Shown piece after piece: positions 9,101-15,534 of a stretch of 25,360 nt of DNA (its first letter is position 1; each line of letters begins with the position of its first letter). This DNA comes from Candidatus Saccharimonadota bacterium (GTDB lineage: Bacteria; Eremiobacterota; Xenobia; Xenobiales; Xenobiaceae): positions 1 through 25,360 of the forward strand of contig SFMI01000025.1 of assembly GCA_004554425.1 (NCBI GenBank), written 5' to 3'. The notes under the pieces are model-generated. The model made no database searches, had not been told where the DNA came from, and saw only the letters and a list, made by a program, of their open reading frames with translations. The translations under genes were made by a program, and so were the position numbers.

Positions 9101-11298
9101 GTACCGCTGGAGCTGCTCCGGCCGAGAGCGATTCTGGTGTAGATAATTCTGCTATTGCCTTGCGCTCTAATTTCAATCCGCTGGCCATTTTTGCGGCGGC
9201 TTTGAAAACTGACGCTAACGGTAAAATTACTCAAAAGGTAACTTTGCCTGACAACTTAACTCGCTACCGCGTAGTAGCTGTAGCAGCTGATAAAGATTCG
9301 CGCTTCGGCTTAGGTGAAAGCAGCTTAACGGCTCGCTTGCCTTTAATGGTACGTCCCAGCGCTCCGCGTTTCTTAAACTTTGGTGACAAATTCAGTTTGC
9401 CGATAGTTTTGCATAACCAAACCGCTCAGGATATGCGCGTGCAAGTGGCTGTCCGAGCTGCCAATGTAAAAGTGCTTGAGCCTGGCGCTTATATTTGCCA
9501 AGTGCCGGCCCAAAGCCGCCGCGAAGTGCTTATTCCTATGGAAACTGAGTCGGCAGGCGAGGCTGTTATTCAAGTAGCGGCTGCTGCTGGGCGTTATGCC
9601 GATAGTGCCCAATGCAAATTGCCCGTTTATACCCCTTGCACTACCGAAGGCTTTGCTACTTACGGTACTGTAGATGGCGAGCAAACTTTAGTGCAACCTA
9701 TGCAACGTCCCCAAGATTCTTTCCAGCAATTTGGTGGCTTAGAAATTTCTACTTCCTCCACCGCTTTGCAAGAATTGACCGATGCAGTTATCTATCTTTA
9801 CGAATATCCTTTCAATTGTTCCGAGCAATTAGCTTCGCGCATTATTGTTTTGGCCAATTTGAATGACGTCTTGCGCAGCTTTAAAGCTGAAGGTTTGCCT
9901 AGTCAAGAAAAAATCAACGACTATATGGCTTCTTCACTTAAAGAATTGCAAAAGCGTCAGGGCGCAGATGGCGGTTTCGGCTTATGGACAATTGATAAGC
10001 AGATCTTGCCTTTTGTTTCTGTGCATTGTGCTCAAGCTTTAGTTAGTGCCAAAGCTCACGGTTTCAAAGTCGACGAAAAAATGTATGATCGCGCTTTGAA
10101 GTATGTTGCTAAGGCTTACGATAAGACTAATAGTCGCGGATATTCGCGCCAAGCTCGCTTAAATGTGGCTGCTTATGCCGACAATGTTTTGTGGCAAGCT
10201 GGACGTGAAGTTACCAAACACTACACAGAACTTAAAAAAGAAGATCTGTCTAAAGTTTATCTTGATACTTTAGGTTGGTATCTGCCCGTTATCAAAGATA
10301 AGTTTAACGATCAAGCTTTAGTTGCTGAAATCAAACGTCAAATCAACAATAAAGTAGTGGAAACTGCCGGTAAAGCTAATATTGGCACTTTTGAAGAAAC
10401 TAACGATGGTTATTTAATCTTAAGTTCCAACTTTAGAACTGAGGCTGTATTGCTTTCCGCTCTGATGTACGATGAGCCTAAGAGCAGCGTTATTCCTAAG
10501 TTGGTGCGCTCTTTGCTCGACGGTCGTCGGCGCGGCCATTGGGGTACTACTCAAGGCAACGCTATGGCGGTTATGGCTTTAGATAAGTATTTCCGCACTT
10601 ATGAAGCGGTAACTCCTGATTTTGCCGTCAATATGTGGTTGGGGCCCGATTATGTAGGTCAACATAAATACCAAGGTCGCAGCAATAAATATCAGGTAAG
10701 TAGCGTACCTATGAATGTTGTTCCCGAAAAAGGCAACATCACTTTAGATAAAAAAGGTCAAGGCCGCCTCTACTATCGCTTAGGTTTGAAGTATGCTCTT
10801 AAGGATCTTACTCCCGAACCTTTAGAAGCTGGCTTTGCTGTAGTGCGCACTTATGAAGGCGCCGACGATCCTGGCGATGTGCAGCGCATAGATGCCAACA
10901 CCTGGCAATTTAAGCTGGGCAGCCGCATTCGCTGTACCACTAAGTTGGTAGCTCCAGCTCGCCGAGCTCATGTAGCTTTAAGCGTGCCATTACCTGCTGG
11001 TTGCGAAATCTTAAATAGCGCTCTCAAGATGACTGAAGATATGCCTAAAGATCCCGACCAAGTAAAGCCTAAATATTACTGGTCTTACTTCTGGCGCTCT
11101 CCCTTCGATCATCAGAACTTGCGCGACGACAAAGCTGAAGCTTTCAGTCTCATTCTTCCCGGTGGCGAATATGAATATTCCTTCGTTTGCCGCGCTACGG
11201 CCCCAGGCACTTTCGTAGTGCCGCCAGCCAAAGCTGAAGAAATGTACGCTCCCGAAGTCTTCGGCCGCAGCGGAGGAGTTAAAGTTATCATTAAATAG
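6139..11298 (+). CDS. Bacterial alpha-2-macroglobulin, main body (frame 2 of 2)
   Basis: Alpha-2-macroglobulins trap proteases: cleavage of a bait region triggers a conformational change and covalent capture through a Cys-Gln thioester. The frame is open from about 5959; the first start-like codon is TTG 6139, which lacks a ribosome site and cuts into a macroglobulin domain, so this is not a natural N-terminus. Visible landmarks, in numbering from 6139, are the MG2 motif DDRGLYRPGETVSVKG (about 380-395), a low-complexity Ala/Ser/Met bait-like segment (about 950-1010), RSNFNPLAIFAAALKTD just after it, the A2M motif LPDNLTRYRVVAVA, and the thioester CSEQ with Cys at codon 9817-9819. A helical thioester domain and a C-terminal receptor-binding-like beta domain follow. 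In E. coli the homologue yfhM neighbours pbpC (PBP1C); no such gene is seen here. No other lesion occurs over 1,719 codons, which argues against long-standing decay. Confidence 0.9.
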   Translation: MPKDSRAAKVLKEVPEGRWLAFRPEKPLKADTEYSVTLRKGSSAWEGPLTTEADQSFCFETFEPLEILYTNADHSWRDGKLSVYDEWNIQFNNDLKVKHSETASLVKNVSPKLEGMHVSVVGNSIIITGEVKADTTYTVKLNPEICDIYSQRLGSKAKTLTFKIDQLDAFINAPGERFNILDPASPKFYSVYTGALKEFKAKLFRVDFAAFSEKTPLYFNDLGKYQGAGKLVWEKTFKVKASANEYVQTPIDVSQAFADGPCLALLAIEAGNRKEYTHFSKAIWLQASSLAVDSVNDNKNTYVYVTNLKTGQAVSGAAVEAQGHKAQTDSTGRAVLPTLTAEQRNKVYVSVSCGQDKILAPVASGIYPLSKYDTVICSIFDDRGLYRPGETVSVKGWLRFLDYSPEGNVRLAPELKQINWKLSDPRGTQLSSGSTTVSDCGGFDFQIELPENINLGKAEISLSLPKDEKLILYGSAHRISVQEFRRPEFEVSVKADTADHFMDGRASVEAKASYFVGGVLSSAPVTWRASSRESSYNPPGWDGFVFGQWRPWWGCFWEQVKDKTAEHSLTVNTDSLGQSAVDIDLGRNLPPTPVTLSVSAAISDVNRQTWSDSTSFLVHPANLYVGIKVDKFSYQQLVKPNLDFIVTSLDGKAVAKQKISLQVARMESTYDAEGKLQERELDVVTEGFVSSNQAVRKAMSFSKPGLWRVRAQVRDEQGRLNETSVRIWVGSFQAADAVKDKVEEQKLTLIPDRKEYLPGQTAEITVQSPFVAKHGVYTICRNGVAKSETFEIDGTNAVLSIPINKNWLPGFELKVFVSGADIKSDLAGNKLKDSSRPAYAVNSLNLSVSTKEKKLHVKAIPKELGLEPGGKTDINISVTDCDNKPVANAEVALVVVDDSIWALSGYSIKDPIKDFYARRGSYTVSKYLRSLVLLNSQNIDKAQSSALGGAKYQNARVDGIFMMNSAVQASRASKAYSSDKMEMVMEDGTAGAAPAESDSGVDNSAIALRSNFNPLAIFAAALKTDANGKITQKVTLPDNLTRYRVVAVAADKDSRFGLGESSLTARLPLMVRPSAPRFLNFGDKFSLPIVLHNQTAQDMRVQVAVRAANVKVLEPGAYICQVPAQSRREVLIPMETESAGEAVIQVAAAAGRYADSAQCKLPVYTPCTTEGFATYGTVDGEQTLVQPMQRPQDSFQQFGGLEISTSSTALQELTDAVIYLYEYPFNCSEQLASRIIVLANLNDVLRSFKAEGLPSQEKINDYMASSLKELQKRQGADGGFGLWTIDKQILPFVSVHCAQALVSAKAHGFKVDEKMYDRALKYVAKAYDKTNSRGYSRQARLNVAAYADNVLWQAGREVTKHYTELKKEDLSKVYLDTLGWYLPVIKDKFNDQALVAEIKRQINNKVVETAGKANIGTFEETNDGYLILSSNFRTEAVLLSALMYDEPKSSVIPKLVRSLLDGRRRGHWGTTQGNAMAVMALDKYFRTYEAVTPDFAVNMWLGPDYVGQHKYQGRSNKYQVSSVPMNVVPEKGNITLDKKGQGRLYYRLGLKYALKDLTPEPLEAGFAVVRTYEGADDPGDVQRIDANTWQFKLGSRIRCTTKLVAPARRAHVALSVPLPAGCEILNSALKMTEDMPKDPDQVKPKYYWSYFWRSPFDHQNLRDDKAEAFSLILPGGEYEYSFVCRATAPGTFVVPPAKAEEMYAPEVFGRSGGVKVIIK

Positions 11299-11317
11299 CT
11301 TGTAACTCTACGCTAAC

Positions 11318-11372
11318 TAAAACCCAAAACGCCAAGCCGTGCTGCCCATTCCCGCGCGAGCTTGGCGTTATT
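11318..11372 (+). repeat. 55-bp hairpin element, left copy
   Basis: This copy matches 12703-12757 over its whole length, apart from a few substitutions and small indels. Both contain the pair AACGCCAAGC/GCTTGGCGTT (left arm AACACCAAGC in the other copy) and an identical 17-nt loop core, GCTGCCCATTCCCGCGC (11341-11357 here). Conservation of the loop as well as the stem is unusual for unrelated terminators and implies common descent. Confidence 0.85.
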
Positions 11373-11376
11373 TTTT
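11328..11376 (+). terminator. Rho-independent terminator of the alpha-2-macroglobulin gene
   Basis: A perfect 10-bp stem, AACGCCAAGC (11328-11337) with GCTTGGCGTT (11360-11369), encloses a 22-nt loop and is followed by ATTTTTT (11370-11376). It lies 30 bp after the stop codon. It coincides with the left copy of the 55-bp repeat. Confidence 0.85.
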
Positions 11377-11379
11377 AAA

Positions 11380-11394
11380 GTACAAAAATTGTAC
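11380..11394. promoter_or_regulatory. Operator-like palindrome GTACAA-AAA-TTGTAC
   Basis: A perfect 6-bp inverted repeat with a 3-bp centre begins 3 bp after the terminator T-tract and about 230 bp before the start of the toxin-like gene. The whole stretch 11377-11590 is extremely AT-rich. A binding site for a repressor, perhaps autoregulatory, is a reasonable but unproven reading. Confidence 0.35.
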
Positions 11395-11530
11395 TGTATT
11401 AAAAATGTTAGGTATGTTAATGGTATATATGTATATTTTATTGTAAAAATAATATTTATTTATTATTATAATTGCTATTTTTTATACGTATTAAAACATT
11501 TACTTGTATAAAACATTGATTTATAAAATA

Positions 11531-11536
11531 TATAAT
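11531..11536 (+). promoter_or_regulatory. Candidate -10 box (TATAAT) for the RelE/DUF2442-like gene
   Basis: A consensus TATAAT lies 75 bp before the preferred ATG at 11612. The best upstream -35-like hexamer, TTGTAT (11504-11509), is 21 bp away, longer than the optimal 17, so only the -10 is convincing. The surrounding sequence is so AT-rich that chance matches are likely. Apart from the terminator, the palindrome and this box, the 313-bp gap 11299-11611 holds nothing I recognise. Confidence 0.4.
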
Positions 11537-11611
11537 GCTATATTTCGTACATAAATGTTTGTGCAAAAAATGACTATTTTTTTCTTGAGTAAAAGGAGTT
11601 ATAGCCAACTT

Positions 11612-12691
11612 ATGACTTACGAAATTGCTTACTCTCGCAGATATGAGCGGCATTTAGACTACATTCAATTGAGTCCCAAGCTGCAGCTTGAATTTGACAA
11701 AATAATGCAAGCATTTCGACAAAGAGGATGCTTAGTCGGTAGCGAGTTTGAATCCCACGAACTTGTTCTCGATAAATATGCGCAACTTGAATACAACGCA
11801 AACAAGCTTTACGATTGCCATATAGGCGATTGTAGCATTGGCGTCATTATTTACGATGTTGATGTCGCCAACAAAAAGGTCTATCTCTTTGATATTGGAA
11901 CTATCTCCTCTTTATCGTCGTTCTTTGGTACAAGAGAAGAGCTTCCTAAAGCTTGTCAAAATTACATAAATCGCTTTATCAATAAAGCCCCTGTGCCAAC
12001 TTTCGCCGAAATTTTCGGATATTGCTCTGACAGTGTTGTTGTTGACATGAGGTTTACTGATAAGACATTTCGATACTTAGATTTAAAGCCTTTTATGAAA
12101 AAAGATGGGAAGTTGAAAATTCTTAGCAACTCTGAATTTTTTGAATCTGCTAGGGTATATGTCGACGAAGGTTCGACAGCTTTGTGCTTGGGGGATGATT
12201 GCCAGATAAAAATTGATTCCTCAACTCTCTATAAATTAAGTAGTACTCATTACCCGTATTCTTCACAAGATAGTGAAGAGGACACGGTTGAACCAGAAGA
12301 AATTGAATCGGGTTGTGACGTCGAAGAGGATGCTGACGACGTAAGTTACAATGCTGAAGAAGATGTCGATGACATGGAAACTGTAGAATTTGAAGGCTTT
12401 ACTAATCCTCTCGACCCCTTCTCCGATTACACTATGCTAATTCTTTTTCAGGGCAATGAAGTTCGGCGTATCGATTTTAAGCCTCTTATAGAAAAAGACG
12501 AAGCTTTTAAACCTCTAAAGGATCTTGATCTTTTCATGAATGTTAGACAATGGTATGTGAGTGAGGAAAGCGAGCATATCGACGGAGCCTATTGGGGAGA
12601 CGATGATGAACATCATCTGGTTGAAATAAGGTGCAAACAACTATACGAAAATAGTGTCCATTGCACATACCTAAACGGTTCGAAAAAATAA
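11612..12691 (+). CDS. RelE/YafQ-like domain fused to two DUF2442-like domains
   Basis: I choose ATG 11612 (MTYEIAYSRRYE) over the in-frame ATG at 11555. AAAAGGAG lies 13 nt upstream of it, and RelE-family toxins start just like this; the upstream start has no ribosome site. Numbering is from this start. Residues 1-106 align by eye with YafQ: helical region 15-40, then SHELV (His49), YDCHIGD (His70, Asp73), IIYDVD and IGTISSLSSFFG (95-106). The position of YafQ catalytic His87 is Ile98. Residues 138-211 (RYLDLKPFMKKDG, then LSNSEFFESARVYVDEG, ending STLYKLSS) and 273-349 (RRIDFKPLIEKDE, LKDLDLFMNVRQWYV, ending KQLYENS) both follow the DUF2442 pattern. The linker, about 220-263, is over 40% Asp/Glu. 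DUF2442 proteins are often partners of RelE-like or DUF4160 proteins. A fused, possibly self-inhibited toxin-antitoxin polypeptide is the inference; function is unproven. Base composition is more AT-rich than neighbouring genes, suggesting acquisition. Confidence 0.7.
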   Translation: MTYEIAYSRRYERHLDYIQLSPKLQLEFDKIMQAFRQRGCLVGSEFESHELVLDKYAQLEYNANKLYDCHIGDCSIGVIIYDVDVANKKVYLFDIGTISSLSSFFGTREELPKACQNYINRFINKAPVPTFAEIFGYCSDSVVVDMRFTDKTFRYLDLKPFMKKDGKLKILSNSEFFESARVYVDEGSTALCLGDDCQIKIDSSTLYKLSSTHYPYSSQDSEEDTVEPEEIESGCDVEEDADDVSYNAEEDVDDMETVEFEGFTNPLDPFSDYTMLILFQGNEVRRIDFKPLIEKDEAFKPLKDLDLFMNVRQWYVSEESEHIDGAYWGDDDEHHLVEIRCKQLYENSVHCTYLNGSKK

Positions 12692-12702
12692 GCTTTTTAC
12701 CG

Positions 12703-12757
12703 TAAACCCAAACACCAAGCCTTGCTGCCCATTCCCGCGCACGAGCTTGGCGTTATT
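12703..12757 (+). repeat. 55-bp hairpin element, right copy; likely terminator
   Basis: This is the second copy of the element at 11318-11372, with the same 17-nt loop core at 12724-12740. The stem AACACCAAGC (12711-12720)/GCTTGGCGTT (12745-12754) has one A-C mismatch. It is followed only by ATTCTATAATTTT, so termination is probably weaker than at the left copy. It starts 11 bp after the stop of the RelE/DUF2442-like gene. The two copies are direct repeats bracketing about 1.33 kb. Confidence 0.8.
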
Positions 12758-12758
12758 C

Positions 12759-12764
12759 TATAAT
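12759..12764 (+). promoter_or_regulatory. Candidate -10 box (TATAAT) for deoB
   Basis: TATAAT lies immediately after the right hairpin element and 67 bp before the deoB ATG. No -35 hexamer is visible at 16-18 bp, so support is weak. It is the only consensus -10 in the 140-bp gap. Confidence 0.3.
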
Positions 12765-12831
12765 TTTATGCTCAATAGCAAAGTCAGTTTAGGCAGGAAT
12801 TGCCATCCTTTCTGGGAATTTTTTCGCCATC

Positions 12832-13995
12832 ATGATCGAAAGAGCTATTCTTATAGTTATGGATGGCTGCGGCGCTGGTACTGCCCCCGACGCCGAGCTT
12901 TTTGGTGATAAGGGCGAGCTGTGCGGCAATACGTTAGTAAACGTGGCTAAAGCTGTCGGCGGCATTTCTATTCCCACTTTGCGTTCCTTAGGTTTAGGTA
13001 ACGCTCTTACTTTGGTAGGCGGAGCTCCTTTGGCTCATCCTATCGGTTGCTATGGCAAACAGCGCGAGCGTTCTTTAGGTGGTAAAGACACCGTTACCGG
13101 ACATTGGGAAATGATGGGAGTTACTGTAGAAAAAGCGTTCCCTACCTATCCTCACGGCTTCCCCAAAGAGATTATCGACGAATTTGAAAAACGTATCGGT
13201 ACTCAAGTATTGGGCAACTATCCGGCTTCAGGCACTAAAATTATCGACGATTTAGGCCCCGAACATATGGCTACTGGCAAACCTATTCTGTATACCAGTG
13301 CCGATAGTGTATTCCAGATCGCTTGCCATGAAGACATTATTCCTGTAGAGCGTCTTTACGAAATGTGTCGTATCGCTCGTGAAATTTTGGTTGGCGACCA
13401 TGGTGTGCAGCGCGTTATCGCTCGTCCTTTCGAAGGCAAACCGGGCGCTTTCCATCGTACCGAGCGCCGCAAAGATTTCCCCATTAAGCCTCCGGAAAAT
13501 GTTATTGACCATTTAGCCGCTGCTGGCATTAAAGTTGCCGGCGTAGGTGTTGTGCCGGAAGTATTTGATGGACGCGGTTTCGCTTGGAAAAAGCGCACTC
13601 AGAGCAACGAAGAGCACTTTAAAGCTACTTTGGAAGCTATGGATACCGATTGCCGCTTTATCTTCACCAATTTTGAAGATTTTGATATGCTTTATGGCCA
13701 TAGACAGGATGCTCCCGGTTTTGCCAGAGCTTTGGAAACCTTCGACGGCTACTTAAAAACTATCATGGACAAAATGGGCGACAACGATTTGATCATGCTT
13801 ACTGCTGATCATGGCAACGATCCCACCAGTCCCAGCACCGATCATTCTCGCGAATATGCTCCCATTTTAGTCTTCTCCAAGCAAATCCCCGGAGGAGTAG
13901 ATCTGGGCACTCGCGATACTTTCGCCGATATTTCTGCTACTTTAGCTAAAGTATTTGGCGTAGAACCTATGAAGTTGGGTACTCCTTTCTTCTAA
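12832..13995 (+). CDS. deoB: Phosphopentomutase
   Basis: DeoB interconverts (deoxy)ribose 1-phosphate and 5-phosphate, linking nucleoside breakdown to the pentose phosphate pathway, and uses two Mn2+ ions. The 387-residue length is typical of the bacterial alkaline-phosphatase-superfamily form. Visible motifs are the N-terminal metal-binding strand AILIVMDGCGAG (Asp11, where most homologues have LDSVGIG), GGKDTVTGHWEMMG (83-96; Thr87 corresponds to the phosphorylated Thr), and the C-terminal metal set TADHGNDPTSPSTDHSREYAP. ATG 12832 fits the family N-terminus, but the ribosome site is poor: GGGA lies 16 nt upstream. No nucleoside phosphorylase or deoxyribose-phosphate aldolase gene is adjacent, so it stands alone rather than in a deo operon. 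A strong terminator follows. Confidence 0.96.
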   Translation: MIERAILIVMDGCGAGTAPDAELFGDKGELCGNTLVNVAKAVGGISIPTLRSLGLGNALTLVGGAPLAHPIGCYGKQRERSLGGKDTVTGHWEMMGVTVEKAFPTYPHGFPKEIIDEFEKRIGTQVLGNYPASGTKIIDDLGPEHMATGKPILYTSADSVFQIACHEDIIPVERLYEMCRIAREILVGDHGVQRVIARPFEGKPGAFHRTERRKDFPIKPPENVIDHLAAAGIKVAGVGVVPEVFDGRGFAWKKRTQSNEEHFKATLEAMDTDCRFIFTNFEDFDMLYGHRQDAPGFARALETFDGYLKTIMDKMGDNDLIMLTADHGNDPTSPSTDHSREYAPILVFSKQIPGGVDLGTRDTFADISATLAKVFGVEPMKLGTPFF

Positions 13996-14024
13996 GTTTT
14001 AGCTTTTATAGCGCCATAAAAAAT

Positions 14025-14070
14025 CAGCCGCTCCCATTTTCTTTTTTATAGGGGCGGCTGGTTTATTTTT
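14025..14070. terminator. Bidirectional terminator between convergent deoB and the binding-protein gene
   Basis: CAGCCGCTCCC (14025-14035) pairs with GGGGCGGCTG (14051-14060), leaving one bulge. On the plus strand GTTTATTTTT follows. On the minus strand ATTTTTTTA follows, so both convergent transcripts can end here. A second, smaller inverted repeat, GCCAAG (14084-14089)/CTTGGC (14106-14111), lies just after the stop codon of the minus-strand gene. Confidence 0.85.
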
Positions 14071-14115
14071 ATTTTAAGTTGAGGCCAAGTTGCAAATTAG
14101 CAGAGCTTGGCGACT

Positions 14116-15531
14116 TTAAGGATTCTGTTGGGGAAGAGGGGGAGCTTTGGGGGCGGCAGGCAAGACAGAAGGAGTTTCCGGAAGTAAGCCTTGTTCGATT
14201 TCTTCTTTGAAAATTTCTTTGTCTGAGACTGGCCCACTAGTATCGGCTTTTGTGGCTGGAGAATTTTCCGAAGAAGGCGAAGGAGAAGGAAGTTCTTCCT
14301 GAGGTGCTGTTTTGTCTAGGGAAGACGGCTCTTCTTTCTCTGTGCTTGGTTGAGAAGTAGAGTTGGATGGCTTTTGCTCTACCTTGGAGGAATTGTCATT
14401 GGAAGTAGGCTCCGAAAGTCCAGGGACGGTGTTGACACCAACACTAGGCAAGGCGTTACGGCAAGATAAAGCAAAATCCACATTATAGGCCCGGCTCTTA
14501 ATAGTTTCGTCTGATAATTGCTTAATAGGAAAGCTATACTCGGGGCTTTGCTTCCAATCCATTAAAATTTCAGAAATAAACTCTTGATATTGGGTAATAT
14601 CAGAATCGGCACCGATATATTTCAGGGTACCGCTATTTAGTTTGCAATTAAGTGAGGCCAAAGCGTTAGGATCCGAACGGCGTAAATTGCTAGTAAGTAA
14701 TCCGTATTTGCCTTGATCTTGAATTCTAGTTTTTAAACTGAAGAGAAGTTTAACAAGCTCAATAGAAGCTTTATCCAAGCGGGCTTGAGCCGAATCGAGA
14801 GGAACTGAAGTTGTGTTATCTATGAAATGTTGACGACGAACCAACATATAATGGAAAACTTGTGGCTTAAACTTATAGATAAACTTTAAGCCAGAAGGCA
14901 ACTTGTCTTCCGAATTAAGTAACACTCCGTCGATTTGGCCACTTTGAACTAACTTGATAGCTTTTTCTGGCGAATCTACAGGTATATGCTTAAAGTCAGA
15001 ACTTAGTACTGAAGCTGGCGAATTATACAAAAATAGCGAATAGTATTCGCTGGGAGTACCGACAATATAAGCTAATGAGCGGCAAGGACCATTGGCTCCG
15101 GCCTTGCTTACCAAACCATAACTTTTTCTCTCCGAATAGCAAGGAAAGAAAGCCTGAATATCAGCGCCTAAAGCTGCCATTTTTACAATTTGACTAAGCT
15201 CTAAAACGGCAAAATCATAGTCGCCTATTTGCAAGCTGTTGATAATATTAGCTTCATTAGTTAAGGTACTGACAGTAAATTCGCTATTATTTAGTAGTGC
15301 TGTTAGAAGCGTGCCACCTAAATTGCCTGTGAGCGCCAAGCGGGTGCCGCTCTTAGTAGAGGAAGCTACCTGAGTTGCAGTAAACGCCGTATTCTTCCCT
15401 AAGTTGGCCAACTGGGCTATTTGCTCTTGGCGTCGGTCGGCACGCCTTATAACCGTAAAAATTAAGCCAGCAGCTACACAAATTATTACTAAGGTATGGA
15501 AGCAACTGCTCTTCAGAAGTTTTTTAAACAC
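14116..15531 (-). CDS. Membrane-anchored solute-binding-like protein (NMT1/SsuA type)
   Basis: The 471-residue protein has one N-terminal membrane segment (about 10-28) preceded by Lys residues, giving a signal-anchor with the rest in the periplasm. Residues 60-335 resemble type-2 periplasmic binding proteins of the nitrate/sulfonate/thiamine-precursor group: a first strand with a Gly turn (RLALTGNLGGTLL), ADIQAFFPCY, then IVGTPSEYYSLFLYN, a lobe crossover and KAIKLVQSGQIDGVLL. From about 370 to the end it is a Pro/Ser/Glu-rich disordered tail. No ABC permease or ATPase is adjacent, so transport is not implied; a sensor or scaffold role is possible. The start codon is GTG (15529-15531), 3 nt after the stop of the GH57 gene, with no clear ribosome site, so translation is probably coupled. 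It is the last gene of the DUF4912-GH57 operon. The specific ligand cannot be read. Confidence 0.65.
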   Translation of the reverse strand: MFKKLLKSSCFHTLVIICVAAGLIFTVIRRADRRQEQIAQLANLGKNTAFTATQVASSTKSGTRLALTGNLGGTLLTALLNNSEFTVSTLTNEANIINSLQIGDYDFAVLELSQIVKMAALGADIQAFFPCYSERKSYGLVSKAGANGPCRSLAYIVGTPSEYYSLFLYNSPASVLSSDFKHIPVDSPEKAIKLVQSGQIDGVLLNSEDKLPSGLKFIYKFKPQVFHYMLVRRQHFIDNTTSVPLDSAQARLDKASIELVKLLFSLKTRIQDQGKYGLLTSNLRRSDPNALASLNCKLNSGTLKYIGADSDITQYQEFISEILMDWKQSPEYSFPIKQLSDETIKSRAYNVDFALSCRNALPSVGVNTVPGLSEPTSNDNSSKVEQKPSNSTSQPSTEKEEPSSLDKTAPQEELPSPSPSSENSPATKADTSGPVSDKEIFKEEIEQGLLPETPSVLPAAPKAPPLPQQNP

Positions 15532-15534
15532 GGT

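Noticed and set aside
11555..11611. Upstream ATG extending the RelE/DUF2442-like protein by 19 residues
   Set aside because: No ribosome site precedes it, the added residues are not conserved-looking, and the toxin-like fold starts at the ATG at 11612 with AAAAGGAG upstream.
11299..12831. Insertion sequence or transposon around the toxin-like gene
   Set aside because: No transposase or integrase is present, and the flanking repeats are direct hairpin elements at gene ends rather than terminal inverted repeats with target duplications.
13252..13756. Several antisense and out-of-frame ORFs inside deoB
   Set aside because: All fall within the well-supported phosphopentomutase coding region and show no family features.
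14116..15531. Complete ABC importer operon
   Set aside because: No permease or ATPase gene adjoins the binding-like protein; its neighbours are GH57 and DUF4912.
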